Positions 9,177-17,942 of a DNA stretch of 64,000 bases are shown one piece after another. The stretch is taken from NCBI RefSeq assembly GCF_000518985.1, contig NZ_JAEQ01000010.1, forward strand, positions 62,001 to 126,000, written 5' to 3'. Made by a program: the position numbers and the translations under genes. Numbering within the stretch: position 1 is the stretch's first letter; each line of letters opens with the position of its first letter. The DNA is from Chelativorans sp. J32 (GTDB lineage: Bacteria > Pseudomonadota > Alphaproteobacteria > Rhizobiales > Rhizobiaceae). The notes beneath the pieces were generated by a model that saw nothing but the letters and a program-made list of their open reading frames with translations, did no database searches and was not told the DNA's origin.

Positions 9177-9207
9177 TAGATAGACCCTGTAGTAACTATA
9201 GGGTCAA
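9177..9207 (-). promoter_or_regulatory. CadR/ZntR-type MerR promoter of the ATPase operon
   Basis: Read on the minus strand, -35 TTGACC and -10 TATCTA are separated by 19 bp. The spacer carries the dyad ACCCTATAG...CTACAGGGT. An overlong spacer with a central dyad is the hallmark of MerR-family promoters that are untwisted by the metal-bound activator. The divergent merR gene begins 4 bp beyond it. Confidence 0.85.
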
Positions 9208-9210
9208 GAG

Positions 9211-9627
9211 ATGAACGACAGAATTCTGATGATCGGCCAATTGGCTAGACGAACGGGGACCAAGGTCGAGACGATCCGGTTCTACGAGAAGAACGGTCTC
9301 CTGCCCGCACCCTCGCGTACCGATGGCAACTACCGTGCATATGAGCCGGGCCACCTCAACCGCCTCAGCTTCATCAGGCGTGCGCGCGAGCTTGGTTTCT
9401 CGCTCGATCAGATCAGGGAGTTTCTCAAGCTGGCCGACGATCGTTCGCAGTCCTGCGCGGCGATTGATGCGATTGCAAAGGAGCACCGGAAGGAAGTCGA
9501 GCGAAAAATCGAAGACCTAACTGCGCTCAAGTCGGAACTGGACAGGATGATAGACCAGTGTGGATGCGGGCTGGTCGCAGATTGTAGGATAATAGAGAGC
9601 CTGTCTCCGCTGCCAGCCAGAACCTAA
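9211..9627 (+). CDS. MerR-family Cd/Zn/Pb-responsive activator (CadR/ZntR-like)
   Basis: A 138-residue regulator. The winged HTH (IGQLARRTGTKVETIRFYE) is followed by the dimerisation helix and a cysteine-rich tail. C82, C117 and C125 (with C119) reproduce the 35-residue first interval of the ZntR/CadR metal site; the C-terminal loop reads CGCGLVADC. PbrR places its cysteines differently. It is divergent from the ATPase operon and should activate the promoter between them. Confidence 0.9.
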   Translation: MNDRILMIGQLARRTGTKVETIRFYEKNGLLPAPSRTDGNYRAYEPGHLNRLSFIRRARELGFSLDQIREFLKLADDRSQSCAAIDAIAKEHRKEVERKIEDLTALKSELDRMIDQCGCGLVADCRIIESLSPLPART

Positions 9628-9634
9628 TGACTGC

Positions 9635-10570
9635 TCACCGCAGCGCCGGGCCTCTCGATGCCAAAATCTTTGCGGCGATCGGTGACGTAATCATCTGGAT
9701 CACAGCGAAGAAGGCGGCAGGCACGGCGATTTCCGAGGGCAACCCGGACGCCGCTACGAACGCCGCCGCAATGGAGAACTCCTTTTTGCTCACCGTGAAC
9801 AGGTAGGCGATCAGCTCTTGCCGGTCGGCCACAAAGACTTTTGCGATGGACCCGACCGCATAGCCGATCAGGTTCAGCGTGAGCGCGGCCAGCGCGATTA
9901 GGAGGGCGAACCAGCCATAGCCGAGGATTGTTTCGGCGTTTGGACCCACGACCGCCAGAAGCAGGAGCAGGTAGAGCACCGAACCAAGAGAGGGATAGAG
10001 GCCATCGTGTCGGCCGACCGCTTCCGGGTATCGCGTGCGTAGGTAGACCCCGATCACGGTCGGCAGCACCACGATCAGCACTAATTCCATGATGATCGCC
10101 CCGATGGGAACTTGCAGCTCGATTCCGGTGAGAAGCAGGAACAGGATCGGCACGATGAAGGGCGAAAGCACTGTGTTGACCGCATTGAGGACCGCCGCGA
10201 GGGCGACATTGCCGCGTGCGAGCAGGACCAGCAACGGAGCGGAAACGTCAGTCGGCAGAGTGCCGACAAGGGTTTGACCGGCGGCCAGCGGCCCAGAGCC
10301 GAAGAACAGCCGCCCGGTGAGCCATCCGGCGAGCGACATGGGACCATAGACGAGGCCAAGCGCCCAAAGCTGCCGGCTCGGCTTCCGGAAAACCAGCTTC
10401 ACGGCGTGAGCGTCGAATGTCAGGCTGATGACCAGCATCAGCAATGCCAGAAGCGGGCTTATGCCGCTTTCAAGGACCATGCCGAGCGAAGGGACGAGCA
10501 GGCCAAGCGCGGCCGTTACAACGGCCAGCAGCAGGAGATTGTTTTCAACAAAGGCGAGGGCTTTCTGCAT
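9635..10570 (-). CDS. BASS/Acr3-superfamily permease
   Basis: A 311-residue polytopic protein with about nine or ten hydrophobic segments, of the bile-acid:sodium symporter (SBF) superfamily to which Acr3 also belongs. Recognisable parts are GTLPTDVSAPLLVLLARGN in the middle and the late FTVSKKEFSIAAAFVA segment. It lacks the Acr3 ARC motif, so arsenite transport is not assured. ATG 10570 is 8 bp downstream of arsR2; a longer upstream reading lies within arsR2. Co-transcription with an arsenic-type repressor suggests a metalloid or arsenic-metabolite substrate. Confidence 0.8.
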   Translation of the reverse strand: MQKALAFVENNLLLLAVVTAALGLLVPSLGMVLESGISPLLALLMLVISLTFDAHAVKLVFRKPSRQLWALGLVYGPMSLAGWLTGRLFFGSGPLAAGQTLVGTLPTDVSAPLLVLLARGNVALAAVLNAVNTVLSPFIVPILFLLLTGIELQVPIGAIIMELVLIVVLPTVIGVYLRTRYPEAVGRHDGLYPSLGSVLYLLLLLAVVGPNAETILGYGWFALLIALAALTLNLIGYAVGSIAKVFVADRQELIAYLFTVSKKEFSIAAAFVAASGLPSEIAVPAAFFAVIQMITSPIAAKILASRGPALR

Positions 10571-10578
10571 CGGCAGTC

Positions 10579-10944
10579 CTATTCGCAGCGGATCGTACCG
10601 GTTGGGCGGCCCTCGCATTTCGCGAACAGGGCAATCGCTTGATCGCAATATTTGCAGTGACCTTGGCAGCAGTCGTGCATGAGGAAGGCGACGAGATCGG
10701 AGAGCGCCGGCCAGTTGGCGCTGTAGATGATCGACTTGCCATCTCGCCGCCCCTGCACGAGTCCGGCACGCTCCAGTTCCTTGAGATGGAAGGAGACGCG
10801 CGACGGCGGCGCATCATCGAGCGCGCCGGCGATGGCACCAGCGGCCATGCCGTCAGCCCCCGCGACGACCAACATGCGGATTATCCGCAAGCGGTCCTTG
10901 TGAGAGAGCGCGGCGAAGCCCGCGAGCGCGTCGTTTTCGTCCAT
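10579..10944 (-). CDS. arsR: Second ArsR-family repressor
   Basis: A 121-residue winged-helix repressor similar to arsR at 2973 through most of its length (SRVSFHLKELERAGLV, GRRDGKSIIYSANWPALS). The post-wing cysteine cluster is richer, with C92, C93, C97 and C100 in DCCQGHCKYC, plus later cysteines. It precedes and probably controls the permease gene. Its own promoter contains an ATTTCAAC/GTTGAAAT dyad. Confidence 0.9.
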   Translation of the reverse strand: MDENDALAGFAALSHKDRLRIIRMLVVAGADGMAAGAIAGALDDAPPSRVSFHLKELERAGLVQGRRDGKSIIYSANWPALSDLVAFLMHDCCQGHCKYCDQAIALFAKCEGRPTGTIRCE

Positions 10945-10947
10945 ATC

Positions 10948-10975
10948 ATTTCAACGTTTCATGTTTTGTTGAAAT
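10948..10975. promoter_or_regulatory. Probable ArsR operator of arsR2
   Basis: Perfect 8-bp arms ATTTCAAC and GTTGAAAT with a 12-bp spacer lie 3 bp upstream of the arsR2 start codon. The core half-sites and spacing equal those at 3340-3361. Confidence 0.65.
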
Positions 10976-11372
10976 TATTGCTTATAGATGGAGCGCGCGC
11001 GCCTCAATCTCGCGCAATTCCTGAAACCCGCAATAGATCGGCTGCACCCGGAAAGTCGCGGCTATTCGTTTCACAAGACTTTATCGCAAGTGCTAAGCCA
11101 CTTGCGACATGATTTCCGAGAGCGGACCACCTGGGGCGAACGTCGGCTCGGTCCCGGCGAGGCGGCCTGACGCCACGGGCCGGTCGAATCAGTCGAGAGC
11201 ATGCCGGTGTGCCTGCAGATCATCCGACTGGTCAGGCACACCGCCGTTCTCCTGTAATTTTATCCCACATTACTACGACGACCGAAACTTGTTGAAACGA
11301 CCTGTTTTGTGTCTCTTTTAGTGATCCCCATCCGGGGATCGTCTCTCGCCTCCCCGGTGGAACGGGGACGAG
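10976..11372. other. Non-coding region upstream of trbB with three inverted repeats
   Basis: No convincing gene is present. Three hairpin-forming dyads occur: 11084-11107 (TCGCAAGTG/CACTTGCGA, 6-nt spacer), 11205-11243 (CGGTGTGCCTG/CAGGCACACCG, 17-nt spacer) and 11323-11340 (GATCCCC/GGGGATC, 4-nt loop). The last is 32 bp before the trbB start codon and could influence trb expression. The other two could be protein-binding sites or part of a transfer origin, but no nick-site consensus was recognised. Confidence 0.5.
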
Positions 11373-12371
11373 ATGCCAGGCATCAACCACAAACAGGCAA
11401 ATGTGGACCGCGGCGCGCGCATGCTCCGGACAGCGCTCGGGCCTGCCATCTCAACCCTGCTGCAAGACCCGTCTGTCGTCGAGGTCATGCTGAACCCGGA
11501 CGGACGCATCTGGGTGGACCGGCTGTCCGAAGGGTTGGCCGATACGGGCGAAATACTGTCCGCCGCTGACGGTGAGCGCATCGTGCGGCTGGTCGCCCAC
11601 CATGTCGGCGTCGAAGTCCATGCGCGCAGCCCGCGCGTCTCGGCCGAACTGCCCGAAACCGGCGAGCGCTTCGAGGGGTTGCTGCCGCCGGTCGTGTCCG
11701 CACCCGCCTTCGCCATCCGCAAGCCCGCGGTCGCAGTATTCACGCTAGACGACTATGTGGCCGCCGGCATCATGTCCGCCGATCAGGCGGAAACGCTCCG
11801 CGCGGCCGTCGCGTCCCGCGCCAACATCCTTGTCGCAGGCGGCACGTCCACCGGTAAAACGACGCTGACCAATGCGCTGCTCGCCGAGGTGGCGAAGACG
11901 CAGGATCGGGTCGTCATCATCGAGGACACCCGCGAACTGCAATGCGCAGCGTCGAATCTCGTGGCGATGCGCACCAAGGATGGTGTCGCCACCTTGTCGG
12001 AACTGGTGCGGTCTTCGCTGCGCCTGCGTCCGGACCGCATTCCGATCGGTGAGGTGCGCGGCGCCGAGGCGCTCGATCTCCTCAAAGCCTGGGGCACCGG
12101 CCATCCGGGCGGCATCGGCACCATCCATGCTGGTTCCGGCATCGGCGCCCTGCGCCGCCTCGAACAACTCATCCAGGAAGCCGTCGTCACTGTGCCGCGC
12201 GCGATGATCGCGGAGACCATCGACCTCGTGGCCGTCCTCGCTGGCCGCGGCTCCGCGCGCCGGCTGGCCGAACTTGCCTGCGTCGAAGGGCTCGGCCCCG
12301 ACGGCGATTACCGGATTTCCCTCGCTTTTCCCGACACCTCAATCCCTCACGTTCCAGGAGAACCTGCATGA
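11373..12371 (+). CDS. trbB: Conjugal transfer ATPase TrbB
   Basis: A 332-residue VirB11-type secretion ATPase, the cytoplasmic traffic ATPase of the P-type mating-pair formation system. The Walker A motif is GGTSTGKTT (about residues 156-164), followed by [11 protein letters not shown] and the [15 protein letters not shown] His-box. The start has GGGGACGAG directly upstream. It is first in a tightly overlapping trb operon and overlaps trbC by 4 bp. Confidence 0.95.
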   Translation: MPGINHKQANVDRGARMLRTALGPAISTLLQDPSVVEVMLNPDGRIWVDRLSEGLADTGEILSAADGERIVRLVAHHVGVEVHARSPRVSAELPETGERFEGLLPPVVSAPAFAIRKPAVAVFTLDDYVAAGIMSADQAETLRAAVASRANILVAGGTSTGKTTLTNALLAEVAKTQDRVVIIEDTRELQCAASNLVAMRTKDGVATLSELVRSSLRLRPDRIPIGEVRGAEALDLLKAWGTGHPGGIGTIHAGSGIGALRRLEQLIQEAVVTVPRAMIAETIDLVAVLAGRGSARRLAELACVEGLGPDGDYRISLAFPDTSIPHVPGEPA

Positions 12372-12697
12372 TCCGTTGCGCCGTTCGTATCCGTCATCAT
12401 CTGGCGACCGCCGCCGCCTTCACCTGGGCGAGCCTGATGACTGCCCCCGCCCAAGCGTCTGGCTCCTCCATGCCCTGGGAAGCGCCGCTGCAATCCATCC
12501 TTGAATCCGTCGAAGGCCCGGTGGCCAAGATCGTGGCAGTGATCATCATCATCGTCACCGGCCTGACGCTCGCATTCGGCGATACCGGCGGCGGCTTCCG
12601 TCGCCTCATCCAGATCGTCTTCGGTATCTCCATCGCCTTCGCGGCGTCCAGCTTCTTCCTCTCGTTCTTCAGCTTCGGCGGCGGAGCGCTGGTCTGA
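12368..12697 (+). CDS. trbC: Conjugative pilin TrbC
   Basis: A 109-residue VirB2-like pilin precursor with a signal sequence ending near residue 31 (APAQASG), followed by two hydrophobic segments (IVAVIIIIVTGLTLAFG and a phenylalanine/serine-rich C-terminal helix). It forms the transfer pilus after processing. It is coupled to trbB and shares one base with trbD (TGATG). Confidence 0.92.
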   Translation: MIRCAVRIRHHLATAAAFTWASLMTAPAQASGSSMPWEAPLQSILESVEGPVAKIVAVIIIIVTGLTLAFGDTGGGFRRLIQIVFGISIAFAASSFFLSFFSFGGGALV

Positions 12698-12978
12698 TGG
12701 CGGTGAGTTTCGAGGCGCTCGACGCGGTTCCGGGATTCAGTGTGCCGGTTCACCGCGCCCTGACCGAACCGATCCTGCTTGGCGGAGCGCCACGCTCCGT
12801 CGCGATCCTCAATGGCACGCTGGCCGGAGCCGTGGGCCTCGGCCTCCAGCTCTGGCTGGCCGGCATCCTGATCTGGGCCGTCGGTCACATCGCCGCCGTC
12901 TGGGCCGCCAAGCGCGATCCGCTCTTCGTCGAGGTCGCGCGCCGCCACCTCCGCATCCCCGGTCATCTTTCGGTGTGA
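12697..12978 (+). CDS. trbD: Conjugal transfer protein TrbD
   Basis: A 93-residue VirB3-like inner-membrane protein with one or two hydrophobic segments (ILNGTLAGAVGLGLQLWLA). VPVHRALTEPILLGGAPR is characteristic of the family N-terminus. It works with TrbE in pilus assembly and overlaps the trbE reading frame at its 3' end. Confidence 0.92.
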   Translation: MAVSFEALDAVPGFSVPVHRALTEPILLGGAPRSVAILNGTLAGAVGLGLQLWLAGILIWAVGHIAAVWAAKRDPLFVEVARRHLRIPGHLSV

Positions 12979-12986
12979 GGAAGCCC

Positions 12987-15497
12987 ATGATGAATCTCGC
13001 CGAATACCGCCGTACCGCATCCCGCCTCGCCGATTACCTTCCCTGGGTAGCGCTGGTCGGCTTCGGCGTTGTCCTCAACAAGGACGGCTCGTTCCAGCGC
13101 ACCGCGAAGTTTCGCGGTCCCGATCTGGATTCCGCCGTCGCGGCCGAGCTGGTCGCGGTCGCTGGCCGCCTTAACAATGCCTTCCGTCGCCTCGGCTCCG
13201 GCTGGGCGATCTTCGTCGAAGCACAGCGGTCGGAAGCCGCCACCTATCCGGCGAGCCGCTTCCCCGATCCCGCATCGGCGCTGGTCGATGCCGAGCGCAA
13301 GGCCGATTTCGAGGAGAAAGGCAGCCATTTCGTCTCTGGCTATTTCCTGACCTTCCTCTGGCTTCCGCCCGCCGAGGATGCCGCCCGCTCCGAGTCCTGG
13401 CTTTACGAGGGCCGCGAAACGTCGAGCGTGAACCCTTGGGAACTGGTGCGCGGCTTTGCCGACCGCACCGACCGCGTGCTGGCGCTGCTCGACGGTTTTA
13501 TGCCGGAATGCCGCTGGCTCGATGACGCCGGGACGCTGACTTACCTGCATTCGACGATTTCGATCAACCGGCATCGCGTCCGCGTGCCCGAAACCCCGAC
13601 CTATCTCGATGCGCTGCTGGCCGATCAGCCGCTGACCGGCGGGCTGGAGCCGCGCCTGGGCAATCAGCATCTCCGGGTGCTGACGATCACCGGCTTTCCG
13701 GCAACCACCACCCCCGGCCTGCTCGACGAAATGAACCGGTTGGCCTTTCCCTATCGCTGGTCGACCCGCGCCATCCTCATGGACAAGACCGATGCGACCC
13801 GGCTGCTGACGAAGATCAGGCGCCAGTGGTTCGCCAAGCGCAAGTCGATTGCCGCCATCCTGAAAGAGGTGATGACCAACGAGCAATCCGCGCTCGTCGA
13901 CACCGACGCCGCCAACAAGGCGGCCGATGCCGACATGGCCCTGCAGGAACTTGGCGCCGACATGGCGGGCATGGCCTATGTCACGGCGACCGTCACCGTT
14001 TGGGACGAGGACGCCCGCCGCGCCGACGAAAAGCTGCGGCTGGTCGAGAAGATCATCCAGTCCCGCGATTTCAGCGTCATGGTCGAAACGGTCAACGCCG
14101 TCGACGCCTGGCTCGGCAGCTTGCCCGGACATGCCTATGCGAATGTCCGGCAACCGCCGGTCTCGACGCTCAACCTTGCCCACATGGTCCCTTCGTCCGC
14201 CGTGTGGGCGGGACCGGAACGGGACGATCACTTCGGCGCGCCCCCGCTGCTGTATGGCAGGACCGAAGGATCGACCCCGTTCCGGTTTTCCCTCCATGTC
14301 GGCGATGTCGGCCATACGCTTGTCGTCGGGCCGACGGGTGCCGGCAAATCGGTGCTGCTGGCGCTAATGGCCTTGCAGTTCCGGCGCTACGCGCGCTCAC
14401 AGGTCTTTGCCTTCGATTTCGGCGGCTCGATCCGGGCCTGCGCCCTCGCGATGCAAGGTGACTGGCACGATCTTGGTGGCGAGCTGACCGACGCTTCCGA
14501 AACATCCGTCTCGCTGCAACCTCTGGCGCGCATTCACGAGACGGCCGAACGCGCCTGGGCCGCCGACTGGATCGTGGCGATCCTGACGCGCGAGAACATC
14601 CAGATCACCCCGGAGGTGAAGGAGCACATCTGGACGGCCCTGACCTCGCTCGCCTCCGCCCCGGTCGGGGAACGCACCATCACCGGCCTCGCCGTGCTGC
14701 TCCAGTCGAATGATCTGAAACAGGCGCTCCGCGCCTATTGCGTCGGTGGTCCCTATGGCCGGCTGCTCGATGCGGAGACCGAACATCTTGGTTCAGCAGA
14801 CGTGCAGGCATTCGAAATCGAGGGCCTTGTCGGGACCGGCGCGGCGCCCGCGGTCCTCTCTTATCTCTTCCACCGCATCGGCGACCGGCTAGACGGGTGG
14901 CCCACGCTGCTGATCATCGACGAGGGCTGGCTGGCGCTCGACGACGAAGGCTTCGCGGACCAACTCAGGGAATGGCTCAAAACCCTGCGAAAGAAGAACG
15001 CCAGCGTCATCTTCGCCACGCAGTCACTGTCCGACATCGACAATTCAGCCATCGCGCCGGCGATCATCGAAAGCTGCCCAACGCGGCTGTTGCTGCCCAA
15101 CGAGCGCGCCATCGAACCCCAGATCACCGCGATCTATCGCCGTTTCGGCCTCAATGACAGGCAGATCGAGATCCTCGCACGGGCCACGCCCAAGCGGGAC
15201 TACTACTGCCAGTCGCGGCGCGGCAACCGCCTGTTTGACCTCGGATTGTCGGAAGTCGGGCTGGCGCTTTGCGCCGCATCGGCCAAATCCGATCAGGCCC
15301 TGATCAGCGAAATCCTCACCGAGCATGGCCGCGACGGGTTCCTCGCCGCCTGGCTCAAGGCGCGTGGCGTCGAATGGGCCGCAGAACTGATCCCGGACCT
15401 CAGCAATCTCGCGACCGAAAGCGAGGATCTGCCGTCCGTCATTTTCGATGAGGACGCGTTCGAGCTCACCCTGGAAGAAGAGGAAAGTACCCCATGA
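12987..15497 (+). CDS. trbE: Conjugal transfer ATPase TrbE
   Basis: An 836-residue VirB4-type ATPase, the largest motor of the mating channel. Walker A (VGPTGAGKS) lies near residue 448 and Walker B (LLIIDEGWLAL) near residue 641, followed by FATQSLSDI. ATG 12987 follows an AGGAAG ribosome site; an in-frame GTG at 12975 overlapping the trbD stop is less likely. The C-terminus overlaps trbJ by 4 bp. Confidence 0.95.
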   Translation: MMNLAEYRRTASRLADYLPWVALVGFGVVLNKDGSFQRTAKFRGPDLDSAVAAELVAVAGRLNNAFRRLGSGWAIFVEAQRSEAATYPASRFPDPASALVDAERKADFEEKGSHFVSGYFLTFLWLPPAEDAARSESWLYEGRETSSVNPWELVRGFADRTDRVLALLDGFMPECRWLDDAGTLTYLHSTISINRHRVRVPETPTYLDALLADQPLTGGLEPRLGNQHLRVLTITGFPATTTPGLLDEMNRLAFPYRWSTRAILMDKTDATRLLTKIRRQWFAKRKSIAAILKEVMTNEQSALVDTDAANKAADADMALQELGADMAGMAYVTATVTVWDEDARRADEKLRLVEKIIQSRDFSVMVETVNAVDAWLGSLPGHAYANVRQPPVSTLNLAHMVPSSAVWAGPERDDHFGAPPLLYGRTEGSTPFRFSLHVGDVGHTLVVGPTGAGKSVLLALMALQFRRYARSQVFAFDFGGSIRACALAMQGDWHDLGGELTDASETSVSLQPLARIHETAERAWAADWIVAILTRENIQITPEVKEHIWTALTSLASAPVGERTITGLAVLLQSNDLKQALRAYCVGGPYGRLLDAETEHLGSADVQAFEIEGLVGTGAAPAVLSYLFHRIGDRLDGWPTLLIIDEGWLALDDEGFADQLREWLKTLRKKNASVIFATQSLSDIDNSAIAPAIIESCPTRLLLPNERAIEPQITAIYRRFGLNDRQIEILARATPKRDYYCQSRRGNRLFDLGLSEVGLALCAASAKSDQALISEILTEHGRDGFLAAWLKARGVEWAAELIPDLSNLATESEDLPSVIFDEDAFELTLEEEESTP

Positions 15498-16276
15498 CGC
15501 GCACAAAGACCCGGATTTCCCGCATGGCCAGCGCTTCGGCGCTCGCCCTTTCGCTTGCCGCGCCGCTGGCGCTCGCGCCGGACTTCATCACCCCGGCCCA
15601 TGCCTTCTTCGGCGGGTTCGGCCGGATCGTCTATGATCCGACCAACCACGCGGAGAATCTGCTGACCGCCGCCCGTACGCTGGAGCAGATCAACAACCAG
15701 ATCACCTCGCTTCAGAACGAGGCGCAGATGCTGATCAACCAGGCCCGCAATCTCGCGAGCCTGCCTCACAGCTCGCTTCAGGCGCTTCAGCAGAACGTCC
15801 AGCGGACCCAGCAGCTTCTCGGGCAGGCCCAGAACATTGCGTTCGACGTTCAGAACATCGATCAGATGTTCCAGCAGGACTACGGCAAGCTGTCTTTGAC
15901 CGCGACCGACACCCAGATGATCGCCGATGCGCGCTCGCGCTGGGAAAACACCGTCGGCGGCCTGCAGGACGCCATGCGCGTCCAGGCCGGCGTCGTCGGC
16001 AATATCGACAGCAATCGCACGCAAATGTCGGAGCTTGTCGGCCAAAGCCAGGGGGCGACCGGCGCGCTTCAGGCGACCCAGGCTGGCAACCAGCTTCTCG
16101 CCCTCCAGTCGCAGCAGCTTTCGGACCTGATCGCTGTCATCTCGGCCAATGGCCGGGCGAATGCCTTGACCGAGGCCGAACGCGCCACGGCAGCCGAACA
16201 GGGACGCATTCAGCGCGAGCGTTTCCTGACGCCGGGGTCAGGCTATCAGCCCGGCAACGCGCGAATGTTCAACTGA
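15494..16276 (+). CDS. trbJ: Conjugal transfer protein TrbJ
   Basis: A 260-residue VirB5-like periplasmic protein with a signal peptide cleaved near residue 37 (PAHA/FFGGFG). The mature part is glutamine-rich and predicted mostly helical or coiled coil (ARTLEQINNQITSLQNEAQ). It functions as a minor pilus component. FGRIVYDPTNHAENLLTA is a family landmark. Confidence 0.94.
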   Translation: MTRTKTRISRMASASALALSLAAPLALAPDFITPAHAFFGGFGRIVYDPTNHAENLLTAARTLEQINNQITSLQNEAQMLINQARNLASLPHSSLQALQQNVQRTQQLLGQAQNIAFDVQNIDQMFQQDYGKLSLTATDTQMIADARSRWENTVGGLQDAMRVQAGVVGNIDSNRTQMSELVGQSQGATGALQATQAGNQLLALQSQQLSDLIAVISANGRANALTEAERATAAEQGRIQRERFLTPGSGYQPGNARMFN

Positions 16277-16292
16277 GGAAAGGAGGCGGAGT

Positions 16293-16580
16293 ATGGAGGG
16301 GAAGGTGCTGGCCCGGATCGCGGCCATTGTGTTCGTGGCCGTGGCCATCACGGCGGCGATCATCGAGATGTCGCGTGAGGAAGGCCCCGCGCCAGCACCT
16401 TCCGTCCCAGCGCTTCAGCCCGCCACCGATCCGCTGCGTCTGGAACAGCGGCGTTGCCAGGCATTGGGCGAGGCGGCGGCCAATGATGCCGACTGCCTCC
16501 GAACCTGGGCCGAGACCCGCGATCGCTTCCTCGGCAAGACACCCGCGCCAGCGACCCCCGCACAGAACGGGAGACCGTGA
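16293..16580 (+). CDS. trbK: Putative entry-exclusion protein TrbK-alt
   Basis: A 95-residue small protein with an N-terminal membrane segment (VLARIAAIVFVAVAITAAII) and a periplasmic domain containing a cysteine pair in RRCQALGEAAANDADC. The position between trbJ and trbL and this layout match the TrbK-alt family, which is distinct from the RP4 TrbK lipoprotein. An entry-exclusion role is by family and position only. Confidence 0.82.
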   Translation: MEGKVLARIAAIVFVAVAITAAIIEMSREEGPAPAPSVPALQPATDPLRLEQRRCQALGEAAANDADCLRTWAETRDRFLGKTPAPATPAQNGRP

Positions 16581-16583
16581 GCC

Positions 16584-17942
16584 ATGGGCGGAACGGGGGT
16601 CATCGATAATTTTCTCGGCATCTTCACCAGCTATATCGACTCCGGCTTCGGCCTGCTCGGCGGCGAGGTGGCGTTTATCGCCACGACGCTGATCGTCATC
16701 GACGTGACGCTCGCCGCACTGTTCTGGGCCTGGGGCGCCGACGGCGACATCATTGCGCGGTTGGTGAAAAAGACGCTGTTCGTCGGCGTCTTCGCCTATC
16801 TCATCAGCAACTGGAACAATCTCGCACGGATCGTCTTCGAGAGCTTCGCCGGGCTCGGGCTCATGGCGTCCGGCACTGGCTTCTCGGTTGCCGATCTGCT
16901 GCGCCCCGGCCGCGTTGCCCAAACCGGGCTGGACGCCGGTCGCCCGCTGCTGGAATCTATTTCGGACCTGATGGGCTGGATCGCCTTCTTCGAGAACTTC
17001 ATCCAGATCGCGTGCCTGTTGTTCGCCTGGGCGCTGGTGGTGCTGGCCTTTTTCATCCTGGCAATCCAGCTTTTCGTCACGCTGATCGAGTTCAAGCTGA
17101 CCACGCTGGCCGGCTTCGTGCTGATTCCATTCGGCCTGTTCGGCAAGACCGCCTTCATGGCCGAGCGGGTGCTGGGCAATGTGATCTCCAGCGGTATCAA
17201 GGTGCTGGTCCTCGCCGTCATCATCGGCATCGGCTCCACGCTCTTCGGCCAGTTTACCGCAGGCTTCGGCGGTGCGACCCCGACAATCGACGACGCCATG
17301 GCGATCGTGCTGGCAGCCCTTTCCCTTCTCGGCCTCGGCATCTTCGGCCCCGGCATCGCCACCGGCCTCGTCTCCGGAGGCCCGCAACTCAGTGCCGGCG
17401 CCGCCGTCGGGACTGGCCTTGCGGTTGGCGGCGCTGCGATCGCAGCCGGTGGCGCGACCATGCTCGCGGCGCGGGGTGGCGCAGCCGCACTCTCGGGCGG
17501 GGCAGCACTTGCCCGCGGCGGTGCCTCGGCCGCCGGTGCGGCTTCGTCCGCCTATACCCTCGGCTCCTTGGGCGGGTCCGGCACGGCCGGGGTCGCCTCC
17601 GGCCTTGGCGGTGTGGCGCGCGCCGGAGCCTCCGCCGCCGTTTCACCACTCAAGCGCGCCGCCTCCCGCGCCAGCGACAGCCTGAAATCCAGCTATTCCG
17701 ATGGTGCGAAAGCCGGATTCGCGGCATCCGGCGGCACGTCGACCATGGGCACCGTCGGCAGAGATTCGTCGCCTGCGCCGTCAACCCCCTCAACCCCTGA
17801 TGGGCCGCCGGCCTGGGCGCAGCAGATGCGGCGTGGCCGGGCCATGAGCCACGGCGTCACGGCTGCTGCTCATGCTGTCCGATCCGGCGACAGCCACGGC
17901 GGCGGCTCCTCCGTCAGCCTTTCCGAAAGTGACCGCACATGA
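16584..17942 (+). CDS. trbL: Conjugal transfer protein TrbL
   Basis: A 452-residue VirB6-like inner-membrane channel protein. Five or more hydrophobic segments occupy the first 270 residues. The C-terminal part is a long Ala/Gly/Ser-rich low-complexity tail (repeated GGA/ASAA patterns), as usual in TrbL. It starts 3 bp after trbK and overlaps trbF by 4 bp. Confidence 0.94.
   Translation: MGGTGVIDNFLGIFTSYIDSGFGLLGGEVAFIATTLIVIDVTLAALFWAWGADGDIIARLVKKTLFVGVFAYLISNWNNLARIVFESFAGLGLMASGTGFSVADLLRPGRVAQTGLDAGRPLLESISDLMGWIAFFENFIQIACLLFAWALVVLAFFILAIQLFVTLIEFKLTTLAGFVLIPFGLFGKTAFMAERVLGNVISSGIKVLVLAVIIGIGSTLFGQFTAGFGGATPTIDDAMAIVLAALSLLGLGIFGPGIATGLVSGGPQLSAGAAVGTGLAVGGAAIAAGGATMLAARGGAAALSGGAALARGGASAAGAASSAYTLGSLGGSGTAGVASGLGGVARAGASAAVSPLKRAASRASDSLKSSYSDGAKAGFAASGGTSTMGTVGRDSSPAPSTPSTPDGPPAWAQQMRRGRAMSHGVTAAAHAVRSGDSHGGGSSVSLSESDRT

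Noticed and set aside
11084-11107. Transfer origin (oriT)
   Set aside because: The inverted repeat is suggestive, but no relaxase gene or recognised nick site is present, so it is only listed as a hairpin.
12963-14315. 450-residue minus-strand frame opposite trbE
   Set aside because: It is antisense to the conserved TrbE coding sequence. Arg/Gly-rich composition and absence of motifs mark it as a GC-rich shadow.
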